Below are positions 50,263 through 58,130 of a stretch of 64,000 nucleotides of DNA, piece by piece (within the stretch, counting starts at the first letter, position 1; the number at the start of each line of letters is the position of its first letter). A program made the position numbers and the translations under genes. The notes below the pieces were generated by a model. That model was not told where the DNA came from, made no database searches, and worked only from the letters and a program-made list of their open reading frames with translations. Source of the DNA: an uncultured Candidatus Saccharibacteria bacterium (GTDB taxonomy: Bacteria > Patescibacteriota > Saccharimonadia > Saccharimonadales > Saccharimonadaceae); assembly GCA_948288625.1 (NCBI GenBank), contig CAOHYA010000001.1, positions 248,001 through 312,000 of the forward strand. Direction: 5' to 3'.

Positions 50263-51339
50263 TTAAGAGGCTTTCAGGTCTTTCTTGTTCTTGTACAAGC
50301 TGCTCAGGAATGCGGCCGCGATAATGACCACGCCGATCAAACCGGTAACGATTTCGTTCACGTGGAAGCCTATGCTGAGCAGTAAAATAACAGCTAACGC
50401 ACCGATAGCCCAGTGGGCACCGTGCTCCAAGTAAACGTACTTACCGAGCGATCCTTTACGAACAAGGTATATGGTGATCGAACGGACGAACATCGCACCA
50501 ATAAACCCAAGGCCGAGCGCGATGATGATTGGGTCGGAAGTGATGGCGAAGGCGCCGATCACGCCGTCGAAGCTGAACGAGGCGTCCAAAACTTCGAGGT
50601 AAAGGAACAAGAAGAACCCTGCCTTACCAGTTGCCAATGCCAATTTGCTGCTCCCGCCAGCCTTTTTGGCTGCTTTATCCTCTTCTTCGAGTTTGTGTTC
50701 CATGCCACTTTCGAACAATTTTCCAAGCCCATTGATGACGATGTAGGTGACCACGCCCAGAAGCCCTGAAATGACCACGATCAACGGGTCTTTAGCCAAG
50801 AATTCAGCGACGAGTACCAACATTACTAATGCGAGAACAGTTGCGAGTTGGCTCAGTTTACCGATTTTGGCAAGCGGGGCCTCGATCCAGCTAAGCCATT
50901 TAAGCTTGCGATCTTCGAGTATGAATGTCAGGAAGAGCATCATCAGGAACATCCCGCCAAAGGCGGCAATTTGTGGCTTCGCCTCATTCAATATGTAAGC
51001 GTACGTGCCCGGAGTTTCGATCGAACCTTTTTCTAGCGCAAGTTGAATTGCCTCGACAGGGTTGAGGTGGGCGACGACACCGACGATAAGAAGAGGGAAG
51101 AGTAAGCGCATACCGAATACGGCGATCAAAATACCGATGGTAAGGAAGATTTTTTGCCAAAACTCACTCATCCGTTTCAAAATGGTCGCGTTCAATACGG
51201 CGTTATCGAACGATAACGAAACTTCCAGGATAGCCAGCATTACGCAGAGGAACAATGCTTCCCAGCTTCCGTACGCGAACGCTAAGATTAAGGAAATGAT
51301 CGTGACAATGAATGACCATCGGAATGTTTTAAAAAACAT
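50263..51339 (-). CDS. DUF475/TerC-like integral membrane protein
   Basis: 358 aa with about nine membrane helices. The acidic intramembrane motifs LAILEVSLSFDNAVLNA near 38 and FLYLEVLDASFSFDGVIGA near 250 (E/D-rich, repeated twice) are the mark of the TerC superfamily; the sequence best fits the DUF475 branch. TerC relatives are linked to tellurite resistance and Mn2+ export. A metal-export role is plausible but not proven. Its promoter overlaps that of the divergent YitT-like gene. Confidence 0.85.
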   Translation of the reverse strand: MFFKTFRWSFIVTIISLILAFAYGSWEALFLCVMLAILEVSLSFDNAVLNATILKRMSEFWQKIFLTIGILIAVFGMRLLFPLLIVGVVAHLNPVEAIQLALEKGSIETPGTYAYILNEAKPQIAAFGGMFLMMLFLTFILEDRKLKWLSWIEAPLAKIGKLSQLATVLALVMLVLVAEFLAKDPLIVVISGLLGVVTYIVINGLGKLFESGMEHKLEEEDKAAKKAGGSSKLALATGKAGFFLFLYLEVLDASFSFDGVIGAFAITSDPIIIALGLGFIGAMFVRSITIYLVRKGSLGKYVYLEHGAHWAIGALAVILLLSIGFHVNEIVTGLIGVVIIAAAFLSSLYKNKKDLKAS

Positions 51340-51386
51340 GAGTAGAATGCCTTTCGGGGATAAAGTTAGTATGAGCGCTTTTAGGT

Positions 51387-51394
51387 ATTATACT
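51387..51394. promoter_or_regulatory. Overlapping bidirectional -10 boxes (TerC-like / YitT-like)
   Basis: The octamer ATTATACT holds TATACT on the plus strand (51389-51394) and TATAAT on the minus strand (51387-51392). Confidence 0.5.
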
Positions 51395-51441
51395 GTAAAA
51401 TAAAGCTATTGAAGTGAGGAAAACGTAAAAAAGGAGGTGAT

Positions 51442-52284
51442 ATTAAGCTTCGCACCGTTGCACGTATATTACTTATTCTTTTGGGGAGTTTTCTCGCTGC
51501 CATCGGGTTGCAACTCTTCCTTCTTCCGAACCATCTTCTCGATGGAGGAGTGACGGGTATTTCGATTTTAAGTGCGCACCTAACGGGTATTCCGTTCGGT
51601 GTATTTCTTTTGCTTCTTAATATTCCCTTCGTTGTTATCGGCTTCAAAAAGTTTGGTAAAGATTTTGCGCTCTGTTCAAGCCTGGGCATAACAACTTTGG
51701 CCGCATTGACCTTTGTTCATTTGCCCCACGGCTTTACCGACCAACCGATATTGGCTGCGGTATTCGGGGGCATTTTCGTGGGAATAGGGTCGGGGCTGGT
51801 CATTCGATACGGCGGAATTATCGATGGCTCCGACACCGTGGCCATACTGATCGACCGGGTGACGATTTTCTCGGTCGGCGAGGCGATCATGGTGATCAAT
51901 GGGATTATCATTACCGCCGCCGGGTTCGTATTCGGCTGGGAAAATGCGCTCTACTCATTGATCGCTTATTTCGTCGCGCACAAGGCAATCGACGTGACGG
52001 TAGAAGGGTTGAACGAATCGCGCAGCGTCTGGGTAGTCAGCATGAAGGTGCGTGAAATTGGTAAAGTCATCAACCAAGTGATTGATGAGCCAGTGACGTA
52101 TTTAAAGGAAGCGAACAAGAAAGACCCTGAACCACATGGGATATTACTGGCGGTGATTACGCGGTTCGAAGAGCAAAAAATCAAAGCCGCCATTCAATCG
52201 GTCGACAAAGCCGCTTTCGTAGTTATATCGAACGCCCACGAAATTATGCGTAGTGAAACAAGCAAAACAATAGCGAATAAGTAA
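51442..52284 (+). CDS. YitT family membrane protein, probable ATT start
   Basis: About 280 aa. Five or six N-terminal helices (LLILLGSFLAAIGLQLFLLP; LLDGGVTGISIL; FVVIGFKKFGK) and a C-terminal DUF2179 domain (SRSVWVVSMKVREIGKVINQV, PHGILLAVITRFEEQKIKAAI) define YitT/DUF161 proteins. An in-frame TGA at 51415 limits the start. The only codon after the near-perfect AAGGAGGTGA (51431-51440) is ATT at 51442, giving IKLRTVARILLILLG, which matches the family N-terminus. TTG 51481 would remove half of the first helix and has no Shine-Dalgarno sequence. Confidence 0.8.
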   Translation: MKLRTVARILLILLGSFLAAIGLQLFLLPNHLLDGGVTGISILSAHLTGIPFGVFLLLLNIPFVVIGFKKFGKDFALCSSLGITTLAALTFVHLPHGFTDQPILAAVFGGIFVGIGSGLVIRYGGIIDGSDTVAILIDRVTIFSVGEAIMVINGIIITAAGFVFGWENALYSLIAYFVAHKAIDVTVEGLNESRSVWVVSMKVREIGKVINQVIDEPVTYLKEANKKDPEPHGILLAVITRFEEQKIKAAIQSVDKAAFVVISNAHEIMRSETSKTIANK

Positions 52285-52297
52285 TACGTAACGGTTA

Positions 52298-52306
52298 TGG
52301 TATAAT
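52298..52306 (+). promoter_or_regulatory. Extended -10 promoter of gene 52347
   Basis: TGG-TATAAT; the leader is about 34 nt and AT-rich. Confidence 0.6.
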
Positions 52307-52346
52307 ATACGAAGATTTCTTAAACAAAAACAAATACATCGATAAA

Positions 52347-54332
52347 ATGAAACCCACGGAAGAAACGCAGCCAAATAGTGAGAGCTCAGCCGAATCTTCT
52401 GTTGACATGTATTTTGCGCTTAAGGCTGAGGTTGCCGAAAACCTGAAAGTCAACGACAAAGAAGCCGACCAAATTACCGGTAGCTATTTTTTAAGCGAAG
52501 TAGAGTCAGATGTCGCGAGCGGCGCTAACGAAGAAAAGACGTTATTAGATACTGATGCGGCCCTTGTTTCGGGAGCGCACCAGCTTATAAGTTTCGGCTT
52601 CGATGGAAATTTCAACAAAGTCGACTACTTTGATGCCGTAAACAATCCGATCGTAAAATTAGAAGGTGAACATCCCGATCTCGTGACCGAAGGAGTGGCA
52701 GAACTCTCTAAGACAGATAAAACCTCCAAGTACGCTTCGTTCATCGCGAATATAATGGATAAAACCCAAGTGCTCATAGATAAAGCCACGCCGGTTTTTG
52801 GCGCTGGCCCGGACGGGAAGGCGATATCGCTGCATGAAGCTAAAAAATATATCGAATTCAGCGATGCGGTAAAAGACGCCAGAGTTAAGCTTCAAGGTTA
52901 CGACGGTCTTAACCATGGTCAGCCGACTCTGGATGAGTTCAACAAATGGAAGAAAACAGGCGAAATTAATCCAGGGGTAAATACCACATTCTCGGCACAT
53001 GAAGATAGTTCGAAGTTTGGTTTTGTTGACACGACACCGTATGAAACGGAAAGTTCATGGCCGTTACCGAGCAAGATACCTCCGTCCGATGATGAATTTC
53101 TTTTAGACCCCCTAGAACAGGAATTACCTGGACACGCATCGCACTCAATGGAAGAACCCGCACCGCAAGCAGAGAACGAAGATAATATGCCTTCTTCTGC
53201 TAGTTACTGGGAAGCGAACAAAGCTACTCAAAATGATATATTCACGACCTACACGGATAATATAAATCCTGAGCTAGTTGACGCGAAAGAAGTCGTAGAA
53301 CCCGCGGAAGTTGCCCGCTTGCTTGAATTAGAGCATTCAGTAAAATTCGCTCCCAGTTTATCCGACCAGGTGGAAGATAAGAGTAGAATTAATCAAATCA
53401 TTTATCTAAAAAACCGATCCGGGGCAGGTTACACTTATACCTCAAGCGAAGAATACCGTTCAGTTCGAGAGAATATTACCGAACATAATGCGTTACAAGA
53501 ACTAGATGCTTTTTTGGAATTAGCGGCTGACAAACTTTCAGGATCTACTATGGGCGATACCGCTGTCGCAATGAGAGAAAAACTTACCTATGTCGGTGAA
53601 AAAGAATATCGTGAAGCAGCTGCGGGCATCGCCAACTACTGGAAGGCTGAACTTGATAAAAACCCGTCACTTCAAATTTATGCCGTCGTCGGTGAGATAG
53701 CAAAAACCACAAGTTATGTGGATAAAAACCAAGATATAAAACTTAAAAGCGACGATTACCTGTTGGAGCACATTCTCAAAAACTTTTCAGAAGAAGACTT
53801 GGCTCTGTACGGCCAAAGACTTATAGTTGACGCTGAAGATATCAATGTGACCCGGCCCGAGGATTTGAAGGTCGTTTTACTTGATGACTGGACGATTAGT
53901 GGAATGCAAATAAAGACAGCCGCAGGCTCTTTTAAGAGAAGCTATCCACAATTCGCTCGTTCGGTCGAAGTGCAGCTCGTCGCTGCGAACGAGTCAAGAA
54001 TTAAAAACGGGCTTACTTTTTATGATTATAATGGCGTAGAGACGAACGTACCTTTAAGGGCATATTTCAAAGCCCATAATTCCGAGCAAGGCTCCAATAG
54101 CGGATCACACATTACCGGTTCTCATTCATCAGTCGACTTTGATTTTGAAATGGAGATTTCAGAAATGGTACATTACCTTAAGACTCAAGGTGAAGAAGTG
54201 ACTATGGTCCCACCTACGAATATCGTACGGCCGTATCGCTATGATGGAGTGAGTCGATCAAGCTTTTCGAAGAGTGAACAAGTACGACGACGCTCACGAC
54301 AGAGACAAAATAATGATGCAGTGGAATTATAA
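52347..54332 (+). CDS. Large acidic protein with a PRTase-like segment
   Basis: 661 aa; no overall family recognised. No signal peptide or membrane helix. Residues 1-340 are acidic and largely low-complexity (EETQPNSESSAESSVD; PLPSKIPPSDDEFLLDPLEQELPG in outline). Residues about 340-600 look folded; LKVVLLDDWTISGMQIKTA near 508 follows the PRPP-loop pattern of phosphoribosyltransferases (hydrophobics, DD, xxSG). The C-terminus is basic (RRRSRQRQ). It is followed 2 nt later by gene 54335, and the two are likely a unit. Confidence 0.7.
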   Translation: MKPTEETQPNSESSAESSVDMYFALKAEVAENLKVNDKEADQITGSYFLSEVESDVASGANEEKTLLDTDAALVSGAHQLISFGFDGNFNKVDYFDAVNNPIVKLEGEHPDLVTEGVAELSKTDKTSKYASFIANIMDKTQVLIDKATPVFGAGPDGKAISLHEAKKYIEFSDAVKDARVKLQGYDGLNHGQPTLDEFNKWKKTGEINPGVNTTFSAHEDSSKFGFVDTTPYETESSWPLPSKIPPSDDEFLLDPLEQELPGHASHSMEEPAPQAENEDNMPSSASYWEANKATQNDIFTTYTDNINPELVDAKEVVEPAEVARLLELEHSVKFAPSLSDQVEDKSRINQIIYLKNRSGAGYTYTSSEEYRSVRENITEHNALQELDAFLELAADKLSGSTMGDTAVAMREKLTYVGEKEYREAAAGIANYWKAELDKNPSLQIYAVVGEIAKTTSYVDKNQDIKLKSDDYLLEHILKNFSEEDLALYGQRLIVDAEDINVTRPEDLKVVLLDDWTISGMQIKTAAGSFKRSYPQFARSVEVQLVAANESRIKNGLTFYDYNGVETNVPLRAYFKAHNSEQGSNSGSHITGSHSSVDFDFEMEISEMVHYLKTQGEEVTMVPPTNIVRPYRYDGVSRSSFSKSEQVRRRSRQRQNNDAVEL

Positions 54333-54334
54333 TT

Positions 54335-54964
54335 ATGGTGGAATCAAATAACATGAACAAAGAACCGCAAAAAGCAGAGCTATATTTTAGCAGCGCGCTC
54401 CGTACTGCAATAGCCGAAGGTGATGCTTTTAGGATTAAGGCGAGTATTGAAGCGCAAAATAATAATTCGATAACGGAAGCCATCAGCAACCGCCTAGTGG
54501 TACGGTCATTTTTGCTGCGTCAGAAATATGAACTTTCGCATTTGGACGAATCGGTCGCGGACCTCGCCGATGACGCCCAGCTCATAATCAAAGAGCTGTA
54601 TACATACCTTATTAACATTGACGATGATTTCGAGGACACTTTTTTTGCCAAAGAAGACGATGAAAAGTTCAGTAAACTTACCGGTGACGAGCATATGCGC
54701 GCCGCTTTGTCGGAGCCGAACGAAGCAATGGTCAAGCTTGCTCGCCAGTTAGCGGAGTTGGACGTTCGTCGACTGACGCCACCGGAAAAAGTATACGACT
54801 GGATGCAGAACACCCGGGATGGAATTGTCGAGCGCTTATGGGAAAGCGTTCAAGATGTACGTGAAGCTGGCGCTACCGGAGCTGCTTTGATAGGGATCCA
54901 TCGAACGATCGAAGATTTAACCGCCGATCTCGATAAGTACATTATCGGAAGCCTGCCTCGATAA
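54335..54964 (+). CDS. Unknown helical acidic protein
   Basis: 209 aa (or from ATG 54353, 203 aa); not recognised. Helix-rich, acidic (DDDFEDTFFAKEDDEKFSK), without export signals. AALSEPNEAMVKLARQLAELDVRRL and RLWESVQDVREAGATGAALI look like amphipathic helices. It starts right after gene 52347 and ends before the rpsB promoter. Probably co-transcribed with 52347. Confidence 0.7.
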   Translation: MVESNNMNKEPQKAELYFSSALRTAIAEGDAFRIKASIEAQNNNSITEAISNRLVVRSFLLRQKYELSHLDESVADLADDAQLIIKELYTYLINIDDDFEDTFFAKEDDEKFSKLTGDEHMRAALSEPNEAMVKLARQLAELDVRRLTPPEKVYDWMQNTRDGIVERLWESVQDVREAGATGAALIGIHRTIEDLTADLDKYIIGSLPR

Positions 54965-54971
54965 CACGGGC

Positions 54972-55000
54972 TAGACAACCCCTGTAAAATACGCTATAAT
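54972..55000 (+). promoter_or_regulatory. rpsB-tsf promoter
   Basis: TAGACA, 17 bp, TATAAT; the leader is about 80 nt. Confidence 0.7.
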
Positions 55001-55027
55001 AAAGAAGTAACCAATTTTAACGATACA

Positions 55028-55084
55028 CCCGTTCGTCATTACTCCTAAGTTATGAGGCTCGAACGGGGAAGAAGAAGGAGTAAT
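55028..55084 (+). promoter_or_regulatory. Candidate S2 autoregulatory leader with SD pseudoknot
   Basis: Stem CCCGTTCG (55028-55035) with CGAACGGG (55060-55067). Its loop contains ATTACTCCT (55038-55046), the exact complement of AGGAGTAAT (55076-55084), which includes the rpsB Shine-Dalgarno. Loop-SD pairing would give an H-type pseudoknot that blocks initiation. Confidence 0.65.
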
Positions 55085-55087
55085 ATC

Positions 55088-55804
55088 ATGGCCGTAGAGG
55101 TTGATATTAAGAAATTGCTCGAATCTGGTGTTCACTTTGGGCACAAGACGAGCCGTTGGCACCCTAAAATGGCGCCATACATTCACAGCAAACGTCAAGA
55201 TAGCCACATCATTGACCTAACGAAGACAGTCGAAGGTCTTGAAAAGGCGTTGTCGTTCATCACTAAGACGATTGTTAGCGGCAAGACTGTTTTGTTCGTC
55301 GCTACCAAAAAGCAAACCAAAGACATCGTAAAGCAAACCGCTGAAGCACTTGGTCAGCCATACATGACCGAACGTTGGCTTGGTGGTACGTTAACGAACG
55401 TACAAACCATCGGTGCGCAAATCAAGAAGCTCAAAGACCTTGAAAAGAAGATGGCAAGCGGTGACCTTGAAAAGCGTTACAACAAGCTCGAAGTGCAACG
55501 GTTCCAGGAAGAAATCGACTCTTTGAACGCTAAATATAGCGGTATCAAAGACCTTAACGGTAAGCCAGGTGCTTTGTTCCTCATTGACGTACTCGGTGAC
55601 GACAATGCCATCAAAGAAGCAAAGACTATCGGCGTTCCTGTGGTGGCCGTAGTCGACACGAATGCCGACCCAAGCGAAGTCGATTACGTTATTCCAGGTA
55701 ACGACGACGCGATCAAGGGTATTCAAACCATCCTCGGTTACGTAGCCGCTGCGGTTTCTGAAGGTAAGGGTGTTTCAAAGGAAGATAAGGGCGAGGAGGC
55801 TTAA
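55088..55804 (+). CDS. rpsB: 30S ribosomal protein uS2
   Basis: 238 aa. KKLLESGVHFGHKTSRWHPKMAPYI, IIDLTKTVEGLEKALSF, WLGGTLTNVQTI and PGALFLIDVLGDDNAIKEA are uS2 signatures. ATG 55088 follows GAAGGAGTAATATC. In E. coli uS2 represses its own rpsB-tsf mRNA through the leader; the leader here holds a candidate for the same control. tsf follows after 4 nt. Confidence 0.97.
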   Translation: MAVEVDIKKLLESGVHFGHKTSRWHPKMAPYIHSKRQDSHIIDLTKTVEGLEKALSFITKTIVSGKTVLFVATKKQTKDIVKQTAEALGQPYMTERWLGGTLTNVQTIGAQIKKLKDLEKKMASGDLEKRYNKLEVQRFQEEIDSLNAKYSGIKDLNGKPGALFLIDVLGDDNAIKEAKTIGVPVVAVVDTNADPSEVDYVIPGNDDAIKGIQTILGYVAAAVSEGKGVSKEDKGEEA

Positions 55805-55808
55805 TACG

Positions 55809-56405
55809 ATGGCTGTTTCAATTGACGACATTCGTAAGTTAAAAGAATTGACCGGTGTTGGTTTAACTGACGCCAAGGGCGCTTTGGTCGAAGCTGACGG
55901 TGACTTTGACAAGGCACTTGAAGCAATGCGTAAGAAAGGCCTCACCAAGGCTGAAAAGAAAGCTGACCGCGAAGCACTCGAAGGGGTGATCGATAGTTAC
56001 GTCCACGGTGGACGCATCGGTGTATTGGTAGAAGTAAACTGTGAAACTGACTTCGTGGCTCGTACTGACGGCTTCAAAGAATTCGCTCACATGATTGCTC
56101 TGCAAGTCGCATCGATGAACCCGGTATATGTTTCTGAAGATGACATTCCTGCCGAAGAGCGTGAACGCGTCAAAGCTGAAGCACTTGCCAGTGATACTTT
56201 GAAAAGCAAACCAGCTGACATGGCTGAAAAAATCGTTGAAGGCCAAGTAAAGAAACACTTTGCCGACAAGGTTCTCTTGAACCAAGCGTACATTATGAAC
56301 GACTCACAAACTGTCGGTGACTTCCTCAAGGAAAACATCGCCAAGACAGGTGAGAACTTGATCATTCGCCGCTTTACTCGTATCGAGCTTGGCGTCAACG
56401 ACTAA
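55809..56405 (+). CDS. tsf: Elongation factor Ts
   Basis: 198 aa, the short form typical of several phyla. It exchanges GDP for GTP on EF-Tu. N-terminal UBA-like domain IRKLKELTGVGLTDAKGALVEADGDFDKA in outline, then GRIGVLVEVNCETDFVARTD, and MNPVYVSEDDIPAEE. ATG 55809 follows GAGGAGG. Coupled to rpsB. Confidence 0.97.
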   Translation: MAVSIDDIRKLKELTGVGLTDAKGALVEADGDFDKALEAMRKKGLTKAEKKADREALEGVIDSYVHGGRIGVLVEVNCETDFVARTDGFKEFAHMIALQVASMNPVYVSEDDIPAEERERVKAEALASDTLKSKPADMAEKIVEGQVKKHFADKVLLNQAYIMNDSQTVGDFLKENIAKTGENLIIRRFTRIELGVND

Positions 56406-56424
56406 TTTCACTGAGAAATGCGCG

Positions 56425-56452
56425 AATACCACCTATCACGGGTGGTATTTTG
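56425..56452 (+). terminator. rpsB-tsf terminator
   Basis: AATACCACC-TATCACG-GGTGGTATTTTG. Confidence 0.9.
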
Positions 56453-56459
56453 CTATACT
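56451..56459 (+). promoter_or_regulatory. frr operon promoter
   Basis: TGC-TATACT extended -10, touching the terminator of the previous operon; the leader has AAAAGGAC before ATG 56487. Confidence 0.55.
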
Positions 56460-56486
56460 ATAACTTGATAGAAAAGGACTTATATA

Positions 56487-57041
56487 ATGTTTGATTCAAA
56501 ACCATACGAAACACGATTTAACGCAGCAGTCGACCATTTTGCCGATGAACTGAAAAAAGTACGCACCGGCCGCGCTCACCCTACGATGCTCGATGGCATT
56601 CAGGTCGAAGCCTATGGAGCGAAGGTACCGCTCAATCAAGTTGCTAACGTTACCACGCCTGAAGCGCAGTTATTGACCGTAACGCCATTTGATCCAAGTA
56701 ACATCCAAAATATCGTGGCAGCCATTCGGGCCGAACAATCACTCGGCCTCAACCCGAGCGACGATGGTCGTCTGATTCGCGTGCCTATTCCGGCGCTCAC
56801 CGAAGAACGCCGTAAGCAAATCGTCAAGCAAACTTCCGAAAAGGTCGAAGAGGCTCGTATCGCGTTACGTAACGTTCGCCAAGATGCGTTCAAAGAAGCA
56901 AAGCGCCTCAAAGATGCCAAAGAACTCTCGGAAGATGACCAAAAGCGTTCCGAAAAGCTTATCGACGATGCGATGACCAGTGCTAATGCGCAGCTCGATA
57001 GCTTGTTCAAAGATAAAGAAAAAGAAATCTTGACCATCTAA
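56487..57041 (+). CDS. frr: Ribosome recycling factor
   Basis: 184 aa, normal length. It splits post-termination ribosomes with EF-G. KVRTGRAHPTMLDGIQVEAYG, TVTPFDPSNI, IRVPIPALTEERRKQIVK and RNVRQDAFKEAKRL are RRF signatures. It heads a string of closely packed genes through greA: the next ATG overlaps its stop. Confidence 0.97.
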   Translation: MFDSKPYETRFNAAVDHFADELKKVRTGRAHPTMLDGIQVEAYGAKVPLNQVANVTTPEAQLLTVTPFDPSNIQNIVAAIRAEQSLGLNPSDDGRLIRVPIPALTEERRKQIVKQTSEKVEEARIALRNVRQDAFKEAKRLKDAKELSEDDQKRSEKLIDDAMTSANAQLDSLFKDKEKEILTI

Positions 57042-57430
57042 TGTCCGCGATTTTGGAAAAAGCCAAGGCGCTCCAACTTCCAAAAGGTCAATACGTCATT
57101 ATTGGCAGTGGATTACTTGACGCATGGGGTTTACGTGTTTCCCACGACCTTGATATTGTCGTGAACGTCGAACTTTTTGAAACGCTTCGTAATTCGGGCG
57201 CTTATGCTATCGAAGAAAAGTATAATGACGAAGTGCTCATAGGCGACGATATCGAAATTTGGCGCGACTGGAAGGCTGATGCCACCTTTGAGGTGTTGTT
57301 AGGTTCTGCGGTTGAAGTTGACGGGGTATTGTTCGCACACCCTGATATCATTATGAAACGTAAAACCGAACGCTCTTCGCCGAAAGACGTCGAAGATATC
57401 CGGTTGCTGAAAGAATATCTTGGTAAATAG
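57041..57430 (+). CDS. Nucleotidyltransferase-fold protein
   Basis: 129 aa. QYVIIGSGLLDAWGLRVSHDLDIVVN at the start has the GSxxxxxG...DxD pattern of the polymerase-beta/NTase superfamily (GS loop and two aspartates near 35-37), and HPDIIMKRKTERSSPKDVEDIRLLKEY resembles the C-terminal part of AbiEii/MNT-type NTases. Substrate unknown; many such small NTases act in toxin-antitoxin systems, but no partner is next to it. It overlaps both frr and uppS. Confidence 0.72.
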   Translation: MSAILEKAKALQLPKGQYVIIGSGLLDAWGLRVSHDLDIVVNVELFETLRNSGAYAIEEKYNDEVLIGDDIEIWRDWKADATFEVLLGSAVEVDGVLFAHPDIIMKRKTERSSPKDVEDIRLLKEYLGK

Positions 57431-58130
57431 CACTTCGAACGACGCCTCCGCAGTTCCCCGACATGTCGGCTATATTGTCGATGGAAACCGCCGCTGGGCA
57501 AAACAACATGGGCTACCAGCCTACGAGGGCCATCTGGCTGGGTACAATACGCTCAAAGACATTGCCATAGCGACCATCGAAAGCGGCGTCACGTACATGT
57601 CGGCGTATGTATTTTCTACGGAAAACTGGCAGCGGAGTGCCGACGAGGTAAAGAAGCTGATGTCATTGGTACTGCGTTTATTAAGCTCCGATATTCCGCT
57701 TTTCAACCAATATGATATTCGATTGAAAGTAATAGGATCGCGCGAAGGTTTGAACCCGAAAATTATCAAAGCTATCGAAAAAGCGGAACAGGCGACTGCC
57801 GGCAATACGGCCGGTGAGTTCGCATTGTGCTTCAATTATGGCGGCCAATTGGAAATCGTCGAGGCGGTTAAAAAAATTGTTCAATCTGGTATTTCGGCTG
57901 ATGAAATTGATACGCAGCTCGTTGCGGATAATTTGTATGCATCGGAAGTTCCACCGATCGATTTGATCGTTCGCACCAGTGGCGAGCAGCGCCTGAGCAA
58001 CTTTATGTTATGGCGTGCCGCCTATAGTGAATTATTGTTTATAGATAAAGCCTGGCCCGATATGACAAATGACGATGTGGCGGCTATAATGAAAGAATAT
58101 ACGCGCAGACAGCGCCGATTTGGAGGATAA
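57420..58130 (+). CDS. uppS: Undecaprenyl diphosphate synthase
   Basis: 236 aa cis-prenyltransferase making the C55 lipid carrier used for peptidoglycan and surface glycans. DGNRRWAK at 21-28 (catalytic Asp and Arg), GHLAGYNTLKDI near 37, FSTENWQRS near 64, and DLIVRTSGEQRLSNFMLWRAAYSEL in outline near 185. TTG at 57420 is the only suitable start in frame upstream of the core; it overlaps the preceding gene by 11 nt. Confidence 0.95.
   Translation: MVNSTSNDASAVPRHVGYIVDGNRRWAKQHGLPAYEGHLAGYNTLKDIAIATIESGVTYMSAYVFSTENWQRSADEVKKLMSLVLRLLSSDIPLFNQYDIRLKVIGSREGLNPKIIKAIEKAEQATAGNTAGEFALCFNYGGQLEIVEAVKKIVQSGISADEIDTQLVADNLYASEVPPIDLIVRTSGEQRLSNFMLWRAAYSELLFIDKAWPDMTNDDVAAIMKEYTRRQRRFGG

Noticed and set aside
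57041..57430. Toxin-antitoxin pair with the NTase-fold gene
   Set aside because: The neighbours are frr and uppS; there is no small partner gene or typical antitoxin.
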